DNA of 64,000 nt from Pycnococcus provasolii. Its lineage: Eukaryota > Chlorophyta > Pseudoscourfieldiophyceae > Pseudoscourfieldiales. Each line of letters begins with the position of its first letter. Positions within the stretch are counted from its first letter, which is position 1. The stretch spans positions 372,001 to 436,000 of the forward strand of contig CP150573.1 of NCBI GenBank assembly GCA_049487715.1. The letters run 5' to 3'. The notes beneath the pieces were generated by a model, which did not search any database, was not told the DNA's origin, and was given only the letters and a program-made list of their open reading frames with translations. Below are positions 28,616 through 38,826 of this stretch, piece by piece. Both the position numbers and the translations under genes were made by a program.

Positions 28616-30736
28616 TGTGGTGGTGGTGGTGGTGGTGGTGGTGGTGGTGGTGGTCGTCGTCGTCGTCGTTGCAATTGCCTTGGTTGTCGTGCTTGTCGTC
28701 GTAATGAATCCGCCCGACGCGCTTACAGCTTGCGGAGGCACGAACGTGACATTCTTGTCTGCAATGCTCCATCCTTTCACTCCTGGAATCCAAGGATCCG
28801 CACCATACTCGTAGGCACCAATATCGGGTGCACTTCCCACATACGGAGTCGTGATGAAGGTGGTTCCGTCGCTGACTTGGCCAGCATCGATGAGCGCCGA
28901 GCCTGGCTTTGGACGGAAGTCGCGGTTCGCAGGATCCATGAGCTGGTCCTTCACATCAGTACCTGTCTGGTAGCCATTCCAGTTATTCTCGTAGATACCA
29001 GGTACAGGGTATTCTGAGTAGGATTTACTTCGGTGGCCCGCAATCTTGTTCGCAGCGTTGTTCTTCGTCTTGGTGCCCGCATTACCACCCTGTGCGATCA
29101 TGATGAGCAAGTCGTTGCCTCCCGCACCACCGTCATCATCCTCATCATAGTAGCTCTTCACGTTGTTGTCAAAGGCCGTGTTGTGGTAAGCGTTGTGCTT
29201 GAATCCCTTCAACATCAGTCCCTTGTGTGCATTCCAGATGACGTTGTGGTGCATGGCGCCATTATTACCATCGCCATTGCCGTCAAATCGCGCACCATAC
29301 TTCACGGTATCGTGAAACCAGTTGTATCGCACCTCCGAGAAAGGCTGCTGCCCAACCATCATCTGCGAAAGGGCGCCATCTCCCTGCACGTATCCAGAGT
29401 CGTAGATGTCGTTCAGCTCGAGGATGGCTCGATTTCCTGGATTCACCGTCGCGCTCGCACCCAGCTTGTGCATCGTGCAACGCCTGATCACGTTGTTGAA
29501 GCCCGACAAGTGCAGCGTGGTCATCAATCCGATGTTGTCTGCCGCCGTCCAGTCGATGTGATAAAAGTAGCAGTTGTCGATCGTCTCGTTGCCGCCCCAC
29601 ATCTCCACCGCGGTGCCGTCGGTGTACCGGAAGCTCGAGTTGCGCACGATGCCATTCTTGCTGTTGGACGCAAATTTGCTATTGTCTGGGAGGGTATCGA
29701 CGACGCCAAGCATGCGCTTGTGGCAGCTCGGGTACGTCGCGTGCACTCCGTCGACAATGCATCCGTCGCACTTCGTGAAGAGGAACGCCGCGCCGAAGAG
29801 GTCGAAGTTCTTCAGGTGCACGTGGTTAGAGTTCTCGACGTTGAACGCGTACGTCCTCACCTTGCCGCGTATGTGCAGCGTGTTCGGGTCGGCGTTGTTG
29901 GGCGCCCACAGGTAAAGCGTCTTCGTCGTTTTGTCGAAGAACCACTCGTGCGCCGAGTCGAGGAAGTCGAGCTTTCCCTCGAAGAAGTACTGGTGGTGCT
30001 TGTGCTTCCACATCGCATTCTTAAGCTTGTCGTACGTGAAAAATCCGGTTCCCGGCGTGTGCGACTTGATTTTGCGGGTGACTGTCTTGAAGGATCCGAA
30101 GTTAAGGATGCCAATGGCCCCCGTCGCGTCGATGCCACTTGCGGCAAGGTCTATGCCGTTGTGCGGCGCGTCCTTGAGCTCGCCGTTCTGGTACGCGTTC
30201 TTGTTAGATTTGGTGATGGAACCGTGCGCCCATTTGAGCTGCGCGTCGAAGACGGTGCCGTCGTGGAAGTACGCGTTCGGCCATCGTGCTGGAACGAGCT
30301 CGCTTTCGTATCCGATAAAGAGCTGCCACACGTCATAGTCGAGCGTTGTTTTCCAGATGTTTCCCGAGTGCACGGTCCACTTCGTCTCAACTTTCCGCGT
30401 ACCGTCGAACGCGACGCGTTCTTTGTTGTACGCGGCGAACGTGACCGGCTTATCCCAGTCTGTGCTAGACTTTCCAGCGACTTGCACACTTTCTGCGTAG
30501 TTGCCTCCACGAACGAAGCACGTGTCACCCGCCTGTGCAACGTTCGCACACGCCTGCACGGTTTGGAACGGCGCCTGAACGGACCGTCCGTCGTTCGTGT
30601 CTGCGCCGTACCCTTGCGCGACGTAGAAGGACGTGGGGGAGGCGGAGGCACAGGCAAGGGGACCAAAGAGGCCCACTAAGTACACCACCAAGGGAACCTG
30701 GCCGAACACGGCCGAGCAAGACAAGGAGGTCGTCAT
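25796..30736 (-). CDS. Giant secreted protein: parallel beta-helix, poly-Thr/Pro linkers and three cadherin-like beta-sandwich repeats
   Basis: 1646 residues from the ATG at 30736 (MTTSLSCSAVF), followed by a hydrophobic signal segment. An in-frame ATG at 30781 is the alternative. Residues about 40-660 form a right-handed beta-helix of the pectate-lyase type: it opens FYVAQGYGADTNDGRS...PFQTVQACANVAQ and has many N-N-x-I rungs such as GIVRNSSFRYTDG and NVIRRCTMHKLG. A long Thr run and PPPSPP linker follow. Next are three copies of a Cys-containing module of about 150 residues (about 28032-28485, 27440-27895 and 26840-27300), each with CEVGARHYP, YAIPK, FVECLE, CGPTTV and FSFTGHKP. Their strand order resembles the cadherin-like beta-sandwich family (PF12733). 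A basic, SEA-like region and a hydrophobic tail end the protein, suggesting a GPI anchor. Likely a wall or surface protein; substrate unknown. Confidence 0.78.
28565..28671. repeat. GTC/GTG trinucleotide microsatellite encoding poly-Thr
   Basis: A nearly pure run of GTC, GTT and GTG triplets inside the beta-helix protein gene. On the coding strand it reads ACN and makes an uninterrupted Thr run. The block structure (GTC block, GTG block, GTC block) suggests expansion by slippage within a mucin-like linker. Confidence 0.9.
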
Positions 30737-31674
30737 GATCGAGGCTTCGAAGAATGACAAGCCTCTCTCGTGACAAGCCAAGTGTGTGGTGGAGGGGGAG
30801 GATTAGGAAGGCGGCCTGATGAGGAGAAGCAGAGGTTCCCCTGAGCTCCACCTGGTGCGTTTCTAAGTACTTTTTACAGTAGTACGATTCCTGGATCATT
30901 ACTGTACAGTATTGATCAGGGAGCCTCCAAACTTTCTTAAAATAAAGGTCTTCGTTATGCCCTGATATCAGGCGTACGATAACGTCAACCTCGAAGAGGA
31001 TGGTGGGATGGTACCAGTGATGGTGGGATGGTGTGATCCCATTTTAGACATTGCACCATGCAAGGCTGGCACACTTGCCACTGTTATGCCTTTGCCTGTT
31101 ATGCCTTCCTTCTTGGGTTGGCTGCTTGGGTTGGCCAGTCACTCGTTTGTGCCACTTGGCTCTTCAGAGGTCACGCACGGCTTTATTGACTCGCTTCACG
31201 CTTGCCGGTTGCCAGTTGCCAGTTGCCAGTTGAAAGAGTGGAGAGTTGGTGGAATGTTGGTTCTTGCTCGCCTTGCCACCTGGTACGACCTCCTGGTAAT
31301 TCTCCTGGTGAGTACAGGGTAACTTACCTCCATACTAATTTTACGACATCAGATCAGGCACCTCGCCTTCTTGTCGGTCTTTCTGTCTCCTCCATCTGTC
31401 CAATCTGTGTCACAACACCAGGTGTCCACCTGGTGGCTCTAAAATTTATCCGAAGTCCCAGCCTGACGTGCCTGACGTCCACCTGGTGGCAGTCACTGGC
31501 AGACAAGCAGACAAGAAGAAGAAGAAGAAGAAGAAGAAGAGAGAGATCCTAGAAAGCTTTCTGACCACCCGAGTTACCCTCAGCGTTGGTCGCGACGAGA
31601 GTGTCTTATCACAAAAGTCGGGTTACAACTACTTACAAGGTATGTACAAACTACAACACGAAAGATACGTCACG
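30737..31674. other. Intergenic region with short tandem words
   Basis: About 940 bp. Visible: GATGGTGGGATGGT duplicated at 31000-31030, TTGCCAGTTGCCAG repeats at 31203-31230, TGACGTCCACCTGGTGG-like repeats at 31410-31490, and a (AAG)n run at 31515-31540. No convincing gene. Confidence 0.45.
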
Positions 31675-32619
31675 TCACAAGTTGAGGTGCGTCCTCAGCA
31701 CATACGCACCGTTCGACGTGACGATGTCGCCGTGGCAAGGCACGATGCAAGCAAACTCGCCAAGCTGCTCCACCTTTGCGCGCAGTGCGTCGCGGCGCGC
31801 GGAGCCAACCATGAGCTCTCGGTAGAACGGCAGGTACACCTGGTCCATGCCAAACTTCCACGCTCTCGTCTTCCACGGAACGCTATCAGGGTAGTTCCAA
31901 AACAAGTCTGCCGTAATGAGTGTGTCGTAAGCAACGAGACAAACCTCGTTGAAGAACGGTTTCGAAGTGAACGGGTTGACTTCGACGTCGTCGAACACGA
32001 CATATTTGACTTCGGCTGGCCAAAACGTCGGCGGCGGTTCGCTTGATGTAAGCTCCGCGTCGACGCGTACGCCTTCGAGTCGAGGCGTCACACCAGGACA
32101 CCCGACGACCTTTGCATTTGGATACGCATCCGCCCACGCCTTTGTGAACTTGAGGTGTTCGTAGTTTGGCGCGACGATGACTGCGACGTCCACAGAGAGT
32201 TGTTTTATTTTTTGTTGCAAGTCGTCATCGAGCGCGACAGGCGAGTGCACGAGTAGACCTTGTGAAGTGTTCAGAACTGTCATGCGTCCCCCCACATCGA
32301 CGGAGTTCCATAGAAACGGACGAGATGCTATAAAAATCCTCTCTCGAGAAGCATCCACATCCCCAACAAGAGAAGATGACGAATCATCGAAATCCAAATC
32401 CAAAGACACCAAAGAGAGAGGAGACAAGACCCATGAAGAAGGATTGCACCACGACGACAATGACGACGACGACAATGAAGACGCACACATGTAAGTTCTT
32501 CTTCTATCTCTGAAGTGAGTGAGTAAACGGCGTGTGCCACCACCACCACCACGAGCACGAATAGAAGGACTATAACAGAGAGCACGGGTGTTTCTTGGGC
32601 ATTGGAGGGAGGACGCCAT
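31675..32619 (-). CDS. DUF4336 family protein (metallo-hydrolase-like fold), probably plastid
   Basis: The core (residues about 90-314) matches DUF4336 as I know it: LWNSVDVGGRMTVLNTSQG, LLVHSPVALDDDL, VAVIVAPNYEHLKFTKAW, YPNAKVVGCPG and a final FACIVPCHGDIV with a His-Gly-Asp motif. These proteins resemble metallo-beta-lactamase-like hydrolases; no reaction is established. The first 90 residues are Arg/Ser-rich and may be a plastid transit peptide. Translation may start at 32619 or at the ATG at 32490, and an upstream intron cannot be excluded. Confidence 0.7.
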   Translation of the reverse strand: MASSLQCPRNTRALCYSPSIRARGGGGGTRRLLTHFRDRRRTYMCASSLSSSSLSSWCNPSSWVLSPLSLVSLDLDFDDSSSSLVGDVDASRERIFIASRPFLWNSVDVGGRMTVLNTSQGLLVHSPVALDDDLQQKIKQLSVDVAVIVAPNYEHLKFTKAWADAYPNAKVVGCPGVTPRLEGVRVDAELTSSEPPPTFWPAEVKYVVFDDVEVNPFTSKPFFNEVCLVAYDTLITADLFWNYPDSVPWKTRAWKFGMDQVYLPFYRELMVGSARRDALRAKVEQLGEFACIVPCHGDIVTSNGAYVLRTHLNL

Positions 32620-32727
32620 TAATGGGGCAGTTGGAAATGCGGGTGGGTTGGAAATGAAAATGAGTCGTCAACAAGACAACAAGGCCCCCGGGCAAAAGGG
32701 GCAAGGAGGAAGGAAGGACGGTGGAGT

Positions 32728-32820
32728 TAGTTCGGGGTTTGAACTTAGAAGTTCGGGGTTTGAAATTCGGGGTTTGAAGTTCGGGGTTAAGAGTAGAACT
32801 TACTTGAGAAGTTCGGGGGG
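32728..32820. repeat. Tandem GTTCGGGGTTTGAA repeats in a 690-bp intergenic gap
   Basis: Five copies of (A/G)TTCGGGGTT(T/A) in tandem, including TCGGGGTTAAGAGTA, which also occurs at 1111. The rest of the gap (32620-33307) shows CTAGGGTTA words near 32,895 and no gene. Confidence 0.7.
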
Positions 32821-33307
32821 AAACAAAGCCCAAGGGGGTTCCCAAATCCCAAGGCACGGACGCGTTGGTTAGGGTTGTTAGACTATCAAACTACCTTAGA
32901 CTAGGGTTACTCCTAGGGCTAGCTCGGGTCCCTCATAAAAACTAAAAAGGATGAGGCCCCGGATTGGATTCTCTGAGACCTGAGAAGCCAAAGGGGGTCC
33001 CAGATGCCAGAGGAGAAAATCTTAAACAAGATTGAAAAGATCACAAAACAGGAAAGGACGAGCTTTTGGGGTGCCCTCTCCTCTCTCCCCCCTACGATAG
33101 TCTATTTTGTCGTCACTCACGATATCTGTGATATCTGTTCATTCCCAGCTCCTCGAGTCCAAGAGTGTTTCTTGGGCACCTTTGTCACGATCTTCACTGT
33201 GAACAGTCTTTCTGTTTCTTTCCTGTTGTTTTATATATAGGCTTCGAAGCATTCCACTCAAGTTCCTTGGGTCAAGTCATCATCAGTAACATCGTTAGTA
33301 AGTAAGT

Positions 33308-34339
33308 ATGGGAAAGAAGGAACGTGCGGCGTCTGCCAAGGCGGCGAAGGCGGCGGCGGCGACAACGACACCCTCGGGGACGCCTGACTTGAATGCAGGG
33401 ACACAAGGTGGTGGTGCCACGGGAACGCCGGCAATCCCGAAGACGCTCACGCTTGACGACGGAACCGTCATACCCGTGGGACTGCCGCCAGGCGTGCCGC
33501 CAGAACAGGCCATGCAGGTTATCGAGTACCTCAAGCAAAATCCTGCAGTCGCGAAACAAATGGCGGCGAACGTCAAAACCATGTACGAGACGAACCCCAA
33601 CGCCGTCAACAGCATGATGAGGTACTCAAGCCGTGTACCGCGCGAGGCGCTCGCGGCGAAAATGCAGGAACTGAAAGACGACCCGGAACTCAAGCCGCTG
33701 TACGACGACATTAAGGAGCACGGGCCGGGGATCCTCAAAAAGTACTACGACGACGAGAAGTGGTGCGACATCGTCAGCGAAAAGTTTGGAGAGCTCGAGG
33801 CGCTCGGGGACGGATCGGACGTGCCGCCGCCCATGGCGCCGCCGCCGCCGCGCCCCGTCGCGGGACCGTGCCCACCCGTGCACCAGCTCACGACGCTGCA
33901 CGACGCCGCGAAGTTCAACTCCGTGCCCGCGCTCGAAAAGCTGCTCGGAAAGGATTCCGTGCAAGCTGCGCTCAAGGTGGACAAGCCGGACAGCCGCGCG
34001 GCATCCGCCCTGCAAATTGCCGCAGCTTTTAGCGCCAAGGAGGCGGCCACCTTCCTGCTTGACACCGGCGCATCCATCGACTTGTGCGACCCGCGCGGCA
34101 ACTCCGCACTTCACTACGCGGCAGGATACGGACAACCGGAACTCGTCAAATTGCTCGTTGCGCGAGGTGCCGACGTCACGATTCAGAATGCTCAGCTGCA
34201 AACACCACGCGACGCCGCTCGCGCAAATGGCCATGGCCCGATCGTCGCGGCATTGAGCGCCATCATGCAAAAGCGCGCGGAGGCGCCTGCACCGGACATC
34301 AGCGCAAGTCCTGCGAAGGTGGTTCCACCGGAGGACTAA
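33308..34339 (+). CDS. AKR2-like ankyrin-repeat protein (chloroplast outer-membrane targeting factor)
   Basis: Cytosolic chaperone-like factor that, in plants, binds nascent chloroplast outer-envelope proteins and delivers them to the plastid. 343 residues. The Lys/Ala N-terminus is followed by two STI1-type segments: EQAMQVIEYLKQNPAVAKQM, and MQELKDDPELKPLYDDIKEHGPG ending KKYYDDEKW. These match the C1/C2 lipid-binding half of AKR2. Then come about four ankyrin repeats: TTLHDAAKFNSVPALEKLL, ALQIAAAFSAKEAATFLLD, SALHYAAGYGQPELVKLL and TPRDAARANGHGPI. The combination of STI1 plus C-terminal ankyrin repeats is distinctive. The start is the ATG at 33308. Confidence 0.85.
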   Translation: MGKKERAASAKAAKAAAATTTPSGTPDLNAGTQGGGATGTPAIPKTLTLDDGTVIPVGLPPGVPPEQAMQVIEYLKQNPAVAKQMAANVKTMYETNPNAVNSMMRYSSRVPREALAAKMQELKDDPELKPLYDDIKEHGPGILKKYYDDEKWCDIVSEKFGELEALGDGSDVPPPMAPPPPRPVAGPCPPVHQLTTLHDAAKFNSVPALEKLLGKDSVQAALKVDKPDSRAASALQIAAAFSAKEAATFLLDTGASIDLCDPRGNSALHYAAGYGQPELVKLLVARGADVTIQNAQLQTPRDAARANGHGPIVAALSAIMQKRAEAPAPDISASPAKVVPPED

Positions 34340-34604
34340 CCAAAGGCATCTTTTGCTGGAGCAATATATTGCTCTCTCTCTCTGACATTTTTGAGTTACT
34401 ACGAATGGTGTTTAACCGTTTCGTCCAACCTAACCCAACAACCCAACCACCCAATGGCGCCACCACCACGCACATTCACAGATCCTCCCCACCCATCCCC
34501 CGGGTTTCGTCGCGGGCGGTCCCCCATTCCCCAACCCCCATCCCAATCCCCTCAAACATAAAACTCGGCGCATGTCGGCGGCGGCGGACTGAAGCTCGTT
34601 TGAC

Positions 34605-36440
34605 ATGCTGTCGCAACGCGCCCACGCGCTCACGGCGCACGTCGCGTGGGTTCTCGACGACGGCGATGCCTCCGTCGCCACGTCCACGCACGTCGACATG
34701 CTGAACGACGCGACGCGCAACGAAGCGTACGCGCGCGCCATCGCTCGCAAGGCGCCGTCAGCATCTTTGGCGTTGGACGTTGGTACGGGAACGGGACTTC
34801 TCGCCGCCCTCGTCGCCAACTTCAACCGCGACATACGCGTTGCGGCGTGCGAGTACCATCCGCGACTCGCTGAAACCGCGAAAGACGTCTTGCAAGGTCT
34901 CAATCGTGTGGACGTGCACCATATGCGATCGTCAGACGCTACGCCAGAAGCGCTGTTTGGTGACAAGACGAAGCGGGCCGACTTACTCGTCTCTGAGATT
35001 TTTGACTCGGGTGTGCTTGGTGAGGGTGTCATTGCGAGTGTGCGTGACGCAAAGAGACGCCTGCTAACGGCAGATGCACAGATCCTTCCCGCACGCGTTC
35101 GAGTCGTGGGTGCACCCGCCACTTGCCCGGCGCTGCGTGCGTTGGCGACGGGAGCACAGCCAGCAAATTTGTCGACGTCGTCGACGACGACGACAACTGC
35201 TGCGGGTGTGGTTGCGTTGCATTGGCCACGCGTCGCGTCGCGCTTCGGCGGGCGCATGCTTGCAAAGCCAGAAGTGCTCTGTGAGCTCGACTTTGAAGCA
35301 AACGAACGAAGCGAGCGCGTCAGCTGTTGTCATGTGCTTGACGAAGGCACGGACGGTGAAACGGGACAAGCAACATCCTTCGTCTTATCCAACTATGAAG
35401 ATGAGTCGATTGATGTGATGATTGTGTGGTTTGAAATTGACTTTAATGGCGACGGTGCTGTGCTGTACACCACCAAGCCAATGACGGAGGACGAGCTCGC
35501 CAACGCCGACGCTGACGCCGACGCCGAGATGAGATCGTCTAGCTCTCATGGCGACGAGAGACGCGTGTGGGCGGATCACTGGAAGCATGAGCTATTCATA
35601 CTTCCTCAATCAGTCGGCAAGACGACGAATGGCACAATAAAAGTTGTGACTGCTCATACTGACGACGCGCTGCGCATAGGTGTTGCCACCGGAGGAGATG
35701 ACGTCGTAGCACCACCCGTGGATGTTCCGCGTATCTCGCTCGACGATGTGCATGCGAAACTGCAGTCATCGCCACTCTCATCCCCGCTATTCTCAGATGC
35801 GTACGGAAGCTTACCCTGGAGACACGCACTGCGGTGGTGGTATGAGGCGAGTCGGCCCGATACGGTGAAGCCATCGTGCAAGTCGGCGCACATCTGCGCC
35901 TGCCTCATTTCTGCGCCGGCACTCGCACGTTCTCGTCGTCCAATTTCCACAGGCGTTGTTCCAGGCTTGTCTGAAACTGACATGGTGGATCTTAGCGTTT
36001 CCAATCCGCTGATTGTCGGCGAACCGCCCGTCGTTCTGCCATTCCCTCTCTGGCAGGCACCATCTGCGGAGCCTGTATCCGCCGTCGGCATTGCCATGAG
36101 CCTTGTACCATCCTCACGCATATATCATGCTTGCAATTTTGACGGAGGCAGCAGCAGCAGCAGCAGCAACGACGACAACGACGACAACGACGATATAGCA
36201 ATTCTTGGGGAGGGCTGTGTGACGTTGACGGCACTACGCCCAGCACACGGCGTGGCGCTCTGGGTGGAGTGGGAACAACCATCATCTGACCCTCCCTCCA
36301 TGTGGCCGCTGGAACGCCAGGCTTTTCTCCCACTTCTCGAAGTATCTTCGCGAAAGCCTGGTGCTCAAGTGGAGGTGAAACTGCGCGTGCGCGCGAGCGA
36401 CGGCACCGTTGACGTGCGCGTGCACGACGCGAGTTTGTAG
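34605..36440 (+). CDS. PRMT7: Protein arginine methyltransferase 7-like
   Basis: SAM-dependent arginine methyltransferase; PRMT7 makes monomethylarginine. 611 residues, compared with about 690 in human. SAM-binding motif I is ALDVGTGTGLLAALVA, with the ribose-binding acidic residue in AACEYHPRL. The double-E loop is LVSEIFDSGVLGEGVIASV, which is PRMT7-type. The THW-like loop is WADHWKHELFILPQ. The N-terminal HVDMLNDATRNEAYARAI corresponds to the PRMT substrate-gating helix. The C-terminal half (after residue about 370) is weakly conserved and should be the second, pseudo-catalytic core. A run of Asp/Asn (36160-36195) is a low-complexity insert. Confidence 0.88.
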   Translation: MLSQRAHALTAHVAWVLDDGDASVATSTHVDMLNDATRNEAYARAIARKAPSASLALDVGTGTGLLAALVANFNRDIRVAACEYHPRLAETAKDVLQGLNRVDVHHMRSSDATPEALFGDKTKRADLLVSEIFDSGVLGEGVIASVRDAKRRLLTADAQILPARVRVVGAPATCPALRALATGAQPANLSTSSTTTTTAAGVVALHWPRVASRFGGRMLAKPEVLCELDFEANERSERVSCCHVLDEGTDGETGQATSFVLSNYEDESIDVMIVWFEIDFNGDGAVLYTTKPMTEDELANADADADAEMRSSSSHGDERRVWADHWKHELFILPQSVGKTTNGTIKVVTAHTDDALRIGVATGGDDVVAPPVDVPRISLDDVHAKLQSSPLSSPLFSDAYGSLPWRHALRWWYEASRPDTVKPSCKSAHICACLISAPALARSRRPISTGVVPGLSETDMVDLSVSNPLIVGEPPVVLPFPLWQAPSAEPVSAVGIAMSLVPSSRIYHACNFDGGSSSSSSNDDNDDNDDIAILGEGCVTLTALRPAHGVALWVEWEQPSSDPPSMWPLERQAFLPLLEVSSRKPGAQVEVKLRVRASDGTVDVRVHDASL

Positions 36441-36485
36441 GTGTAAATGTATCAGTTTTGGTAACATGAAGTGTACAAATCAATG

Positions 36486-37937
36486 CTAAAGACCAAGTCG
36501 TCTCTCAGCCGCCGCCGCGCGACGTTCGCGCTCTGCGCGGGCACTCGCATCTTTTTCCTTTTCTTTTTCCTTTGCCTCTGCCTCCTTCGCCGCACGTATC
36601 GCCTTCAGACGGTCAGCAAGTGAGTCACCTTGTTCGATCTCCTTACTCGCGGCCACGGGTACAGGGTGGCTCGAGGGAGCTTGCGCAGCACTCGCCTCAA
36701 CGCTCGCGGCAGCGGCAGCTTTCTTCGCCTCCTTGGCACGTGCCTTACGCGCGCGCTCCTTCTCCTTCTTGCTCAGACCCTTCGACTCTTCGGCTTCCGG
36801 CGTCGCGTTCTCCTGTGACGCTCGATTTGCCGCGTCCTCGCGCTGACGTTGCTGCTGCTCCAAGCGTGCCGCGGTGGCGGCAGCCTGCTGTTCCTTTGCG
36901 ATGCGTGCGGATTCCAGTGCCGCACCTGCGAATGCGTCCGCGGTGTGCAGCTCGAAGAAGACGCGTGTGAGTTCTGCGAGTCCAGGTCGTTTGGTGGAGA
37001 AGGGAATTTTGCACAATCTTGCGTCGTGGCGAGAAAGTGCTCCAGGTTCGGCGTCTGATCCGAAGAGCCAGCCACGTCCGGTGGGGCCTGCGGCATAGAA
37101 GATGCGATCGACCGTCGCCACGTCGTCCGCCCACTCTTTTTTCAGTAGTGCGTGTATTCCTTTCTTGAGTTCAGCTTCGTTGAATCGACGCAGGTTCGAG
37201 CCAGCACTTGAGATGTTCTTTCCCGTTCCGTCCTTCGCACTTTGTATTCCACCCTGTCCTTGTCTGACGACGTAGCGATGCATGGTTTTGTGCTTGATGG
37301 CTTTGATTGTTTTCTGGGCAACCATGCGTTGGATGGGCATGGGTGGGATATCGGCGTTGTCGGAGGCAGTTGCGTGTTTCCTGCGGTGTTTTTCCGCTGC
37401 TTTGTAGACGGCTTGTGTGGTCTGTTTGAGTACGTCGCCGTCGAAGATTGCGGCGGCGAAGTGTCCGCCCGAGACGAGAATGACGAGTGCGGTGTACTTT
37501 TGGTTTTGAAGTCTCGTTTGGATGGCTTGAAGAATCCACGGCGTTCCCTGTGCGTTTGCGTGCGTGCGTTCCTTGTGCTCTGCGTCGGATTCGAGCGCGC
37601 ACCGCCATAGGGCGAGAGGTTGTTGTTGCACTGGCGGCGCTGTGCACATTACCAATATGCGTTGCGACGTGTTCCCAGTTGTGCGCCTAGAATGCTCGAG
37701 CTCCTCATCTTCTTCTTCCAGAGAGGCTTCTTTTCCTCCGATGGAAATTTCCTTCAGCTGCCTGTAGATGTCGTCGATGTCGTCGTTGTCATGGTCGTTG
37801 TCTTTGTCATTGTCGTCTTCATCGTTGTCAGAGTCGGATGCCTGTGAACCATCAGAGGCCGACAACTCCTCCTCCTCCTCCTCCTCCTCCTCCTCCAACA
37901 AGAGTTCATCATGCTGATTGGAGTGAGAATGAGCCAA
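36486..37937 (-). CDS. Vms1/ANKZF1-like peptidyl-tRNA hydrolase lacking zinc finger and ankyrin repeats
   Basis: Ribosome quality control factor homologue; Vms1/ANKZF1 releases stalled nascent chains from tRNA on 60S subunits and recruits Cdc48/p97. The VLRF1 domain is clear: LVSGGHFAAAIFDG, HKTMHRYVVRQGQGGIQSAKD with the catalytic-type Gln after GG, SAGSNLRRFNEAELKKGI, DRIFYAAGPTGRGWLFG, and IPFSTKRPGLAELTRVF. The C-terminus (RERRAAAAERRLGL) resembles the VCP-interacting motif. The N-terminus is acidic (Glu and Asp/Asn runs). The expected C2H2 zinc finger and ankyrin repeats are missing. A segment in another frame just upstream (about 37985-38050, HYLPLTLLDFKADSL) resembles the family's N-terminal leader, so an exon or frameshift may have been missed. 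Confidence 0.85.
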   Translation of the reverse strand: MAHSHSNQHDELLLEEEEEEEEEELSASDGSQASDSDNDEDDNDKDNDHDNDDIDDIYRQLKEISIGGKEASLEEEDEELEHSRRTTGNTSQRILVMCTAPPVQQQPLALWRCALESDAEHKERTHANAQGTPWILQAIQTRLQNQKYTALVILVSGGHFAAAIFDGDVLKQTTQAVYKAAEKHRRKHATASDNADIPPMPIQRMVAQKTIKAIKHKTMHRYVVRQGQGGIQSAKDGTGKNISSAGSNLRRFNEAELKKGIHALLKKEWADDVATVDRIFYAAGPTGRGWLFGSDAEPGALSRHDARLCKIPFSTKRPGLAELTRVFFELHTADAFAGAALESARIAKEQQAAATAARLEQQQRQREDAANRASQENATPEAEESKGLSKKEKERARKARAKEAKKAAAAASVEASAAQAPSSHPVPVAASKEIEQGDSLADRLKAIRAAKEAEAKEKEKEKDASARAERERRAAAAERRLGL

Positions 37938-38548
37938 AGGGTGTCATCAAAGTTGACACGACGACCATCAGACTGCTGCAGAGACGCCACCAGTGAGTCC
38001 GCCTTGAAATCCAACAAAGTCAGCGGAAGATAATGTTCACAAGCTGACATGATTATTGTTATTTTGTATTGTATTATGATCTGTATTCTCGAAAGGTATC
38101 GTCTATCCACACCAACAAACAATCGATCGAATTTTGAGAATTAAAAATCGAAAAGTGCGACACAAATACAAATGCGAACTCCTACTCCTAGCCTAGGGTA
38201 CCTAAGGTCAACCAGAGACGAGAGACAACACAGCTGACAGCTCCTAGGAGTCTTCTGTCACGCCCTTTCGAAAAAGAAAACCACCAAAACCGAGTATAGA
38301 CAGATATGTGCAGTAATAGCCCTAACAGTACCCTACAAAGGTTATTAATAACGAGGCTCTCTGACGAATGTGTTGTGCGTGACCACGGGTATGAATACAA
38401 GGACAACTTGTGTTTCACGCCACGTTCGTCACCACGGGAGACGATGACGATGGGGACGATGACGCTGATGGGAAAAAACAACAAATGACATACTGTATGG
38501 CGGCAATGAAACCCGTAGGCTGTAGGTGAACGAAGGGCCCTGAAACAA

Positions 38549-38631
38549 AACCCCGAATCACGTAACCCCGAATCACTTACCCTTAACCCCGAATCACTTA
38601 CCCTTAACCCCGAATTACTTAACCCCGAATC
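38549..38631. repeat. Short tandem repeat with unit about 21 bp (ACCCCGAATCACTTACCCTTA)
   Basis: Four to five imperfect copies of an ACCCCGAAT(C/T)AC(T/G)TA unit, some with an added CCCTTA. The reverse complement, ATTCGGGGTTAAG, matches the words near 1.1 kb and 32.8 kb, so this belongs to one dispersed family. Confidence 0.75.
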
Positions 38632-38699
38632 AAAATGGAGATCACCAGAGACCTTTTACGCCTTACCCGTACCCTACCCCTCGAGGCTTCTCCACCTCT

Positions 38700-38711
38700 T
38701 GTTATATAAAA
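38700..38711 (+). promoter_or_regulatory. TATA-like box upstream of plastid aldolase
   Basis: TTATATAAAAAA lies about 120 bp before the aldolase ATG, a reasonable distance for a core promoter of a highly expressed gene. This is position and sequence only. Confidence 0.35.
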
Positions 38712-38826
38712 AAATCCTGCTTGATCAACCCCTAATCACAGATAAGATTTCCCCTCCATATCTTCCCCTTCACCCTCAAACATCCGAGTACACCAGGGAC
38801 TTCACGATACGATACGATAACTCACG

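Larger units (their letters stand above)
37938..38826. other. Intergenic region between the Vms1-like gene and aldolase
   Basis: About 890 bp. It contains the AACCCCGAATCACTTACCCTT tandem repeat and a TATA-like word (both listed separately), and a possible N-terminal exon of the Vms1-like gene at its left end. Nothing else seen. Confidence 0.4.

Noticed and set aside
29033-30679. A 548-codon plus-strand open frame
   Set aside because: It is antisense to the beta-helix gene, whose minus-strand product has a signal peptide and clear repeats. The plus product is Val/Arg-rich with no motif, as expected for an antisense shadow in GC-rich DNA.
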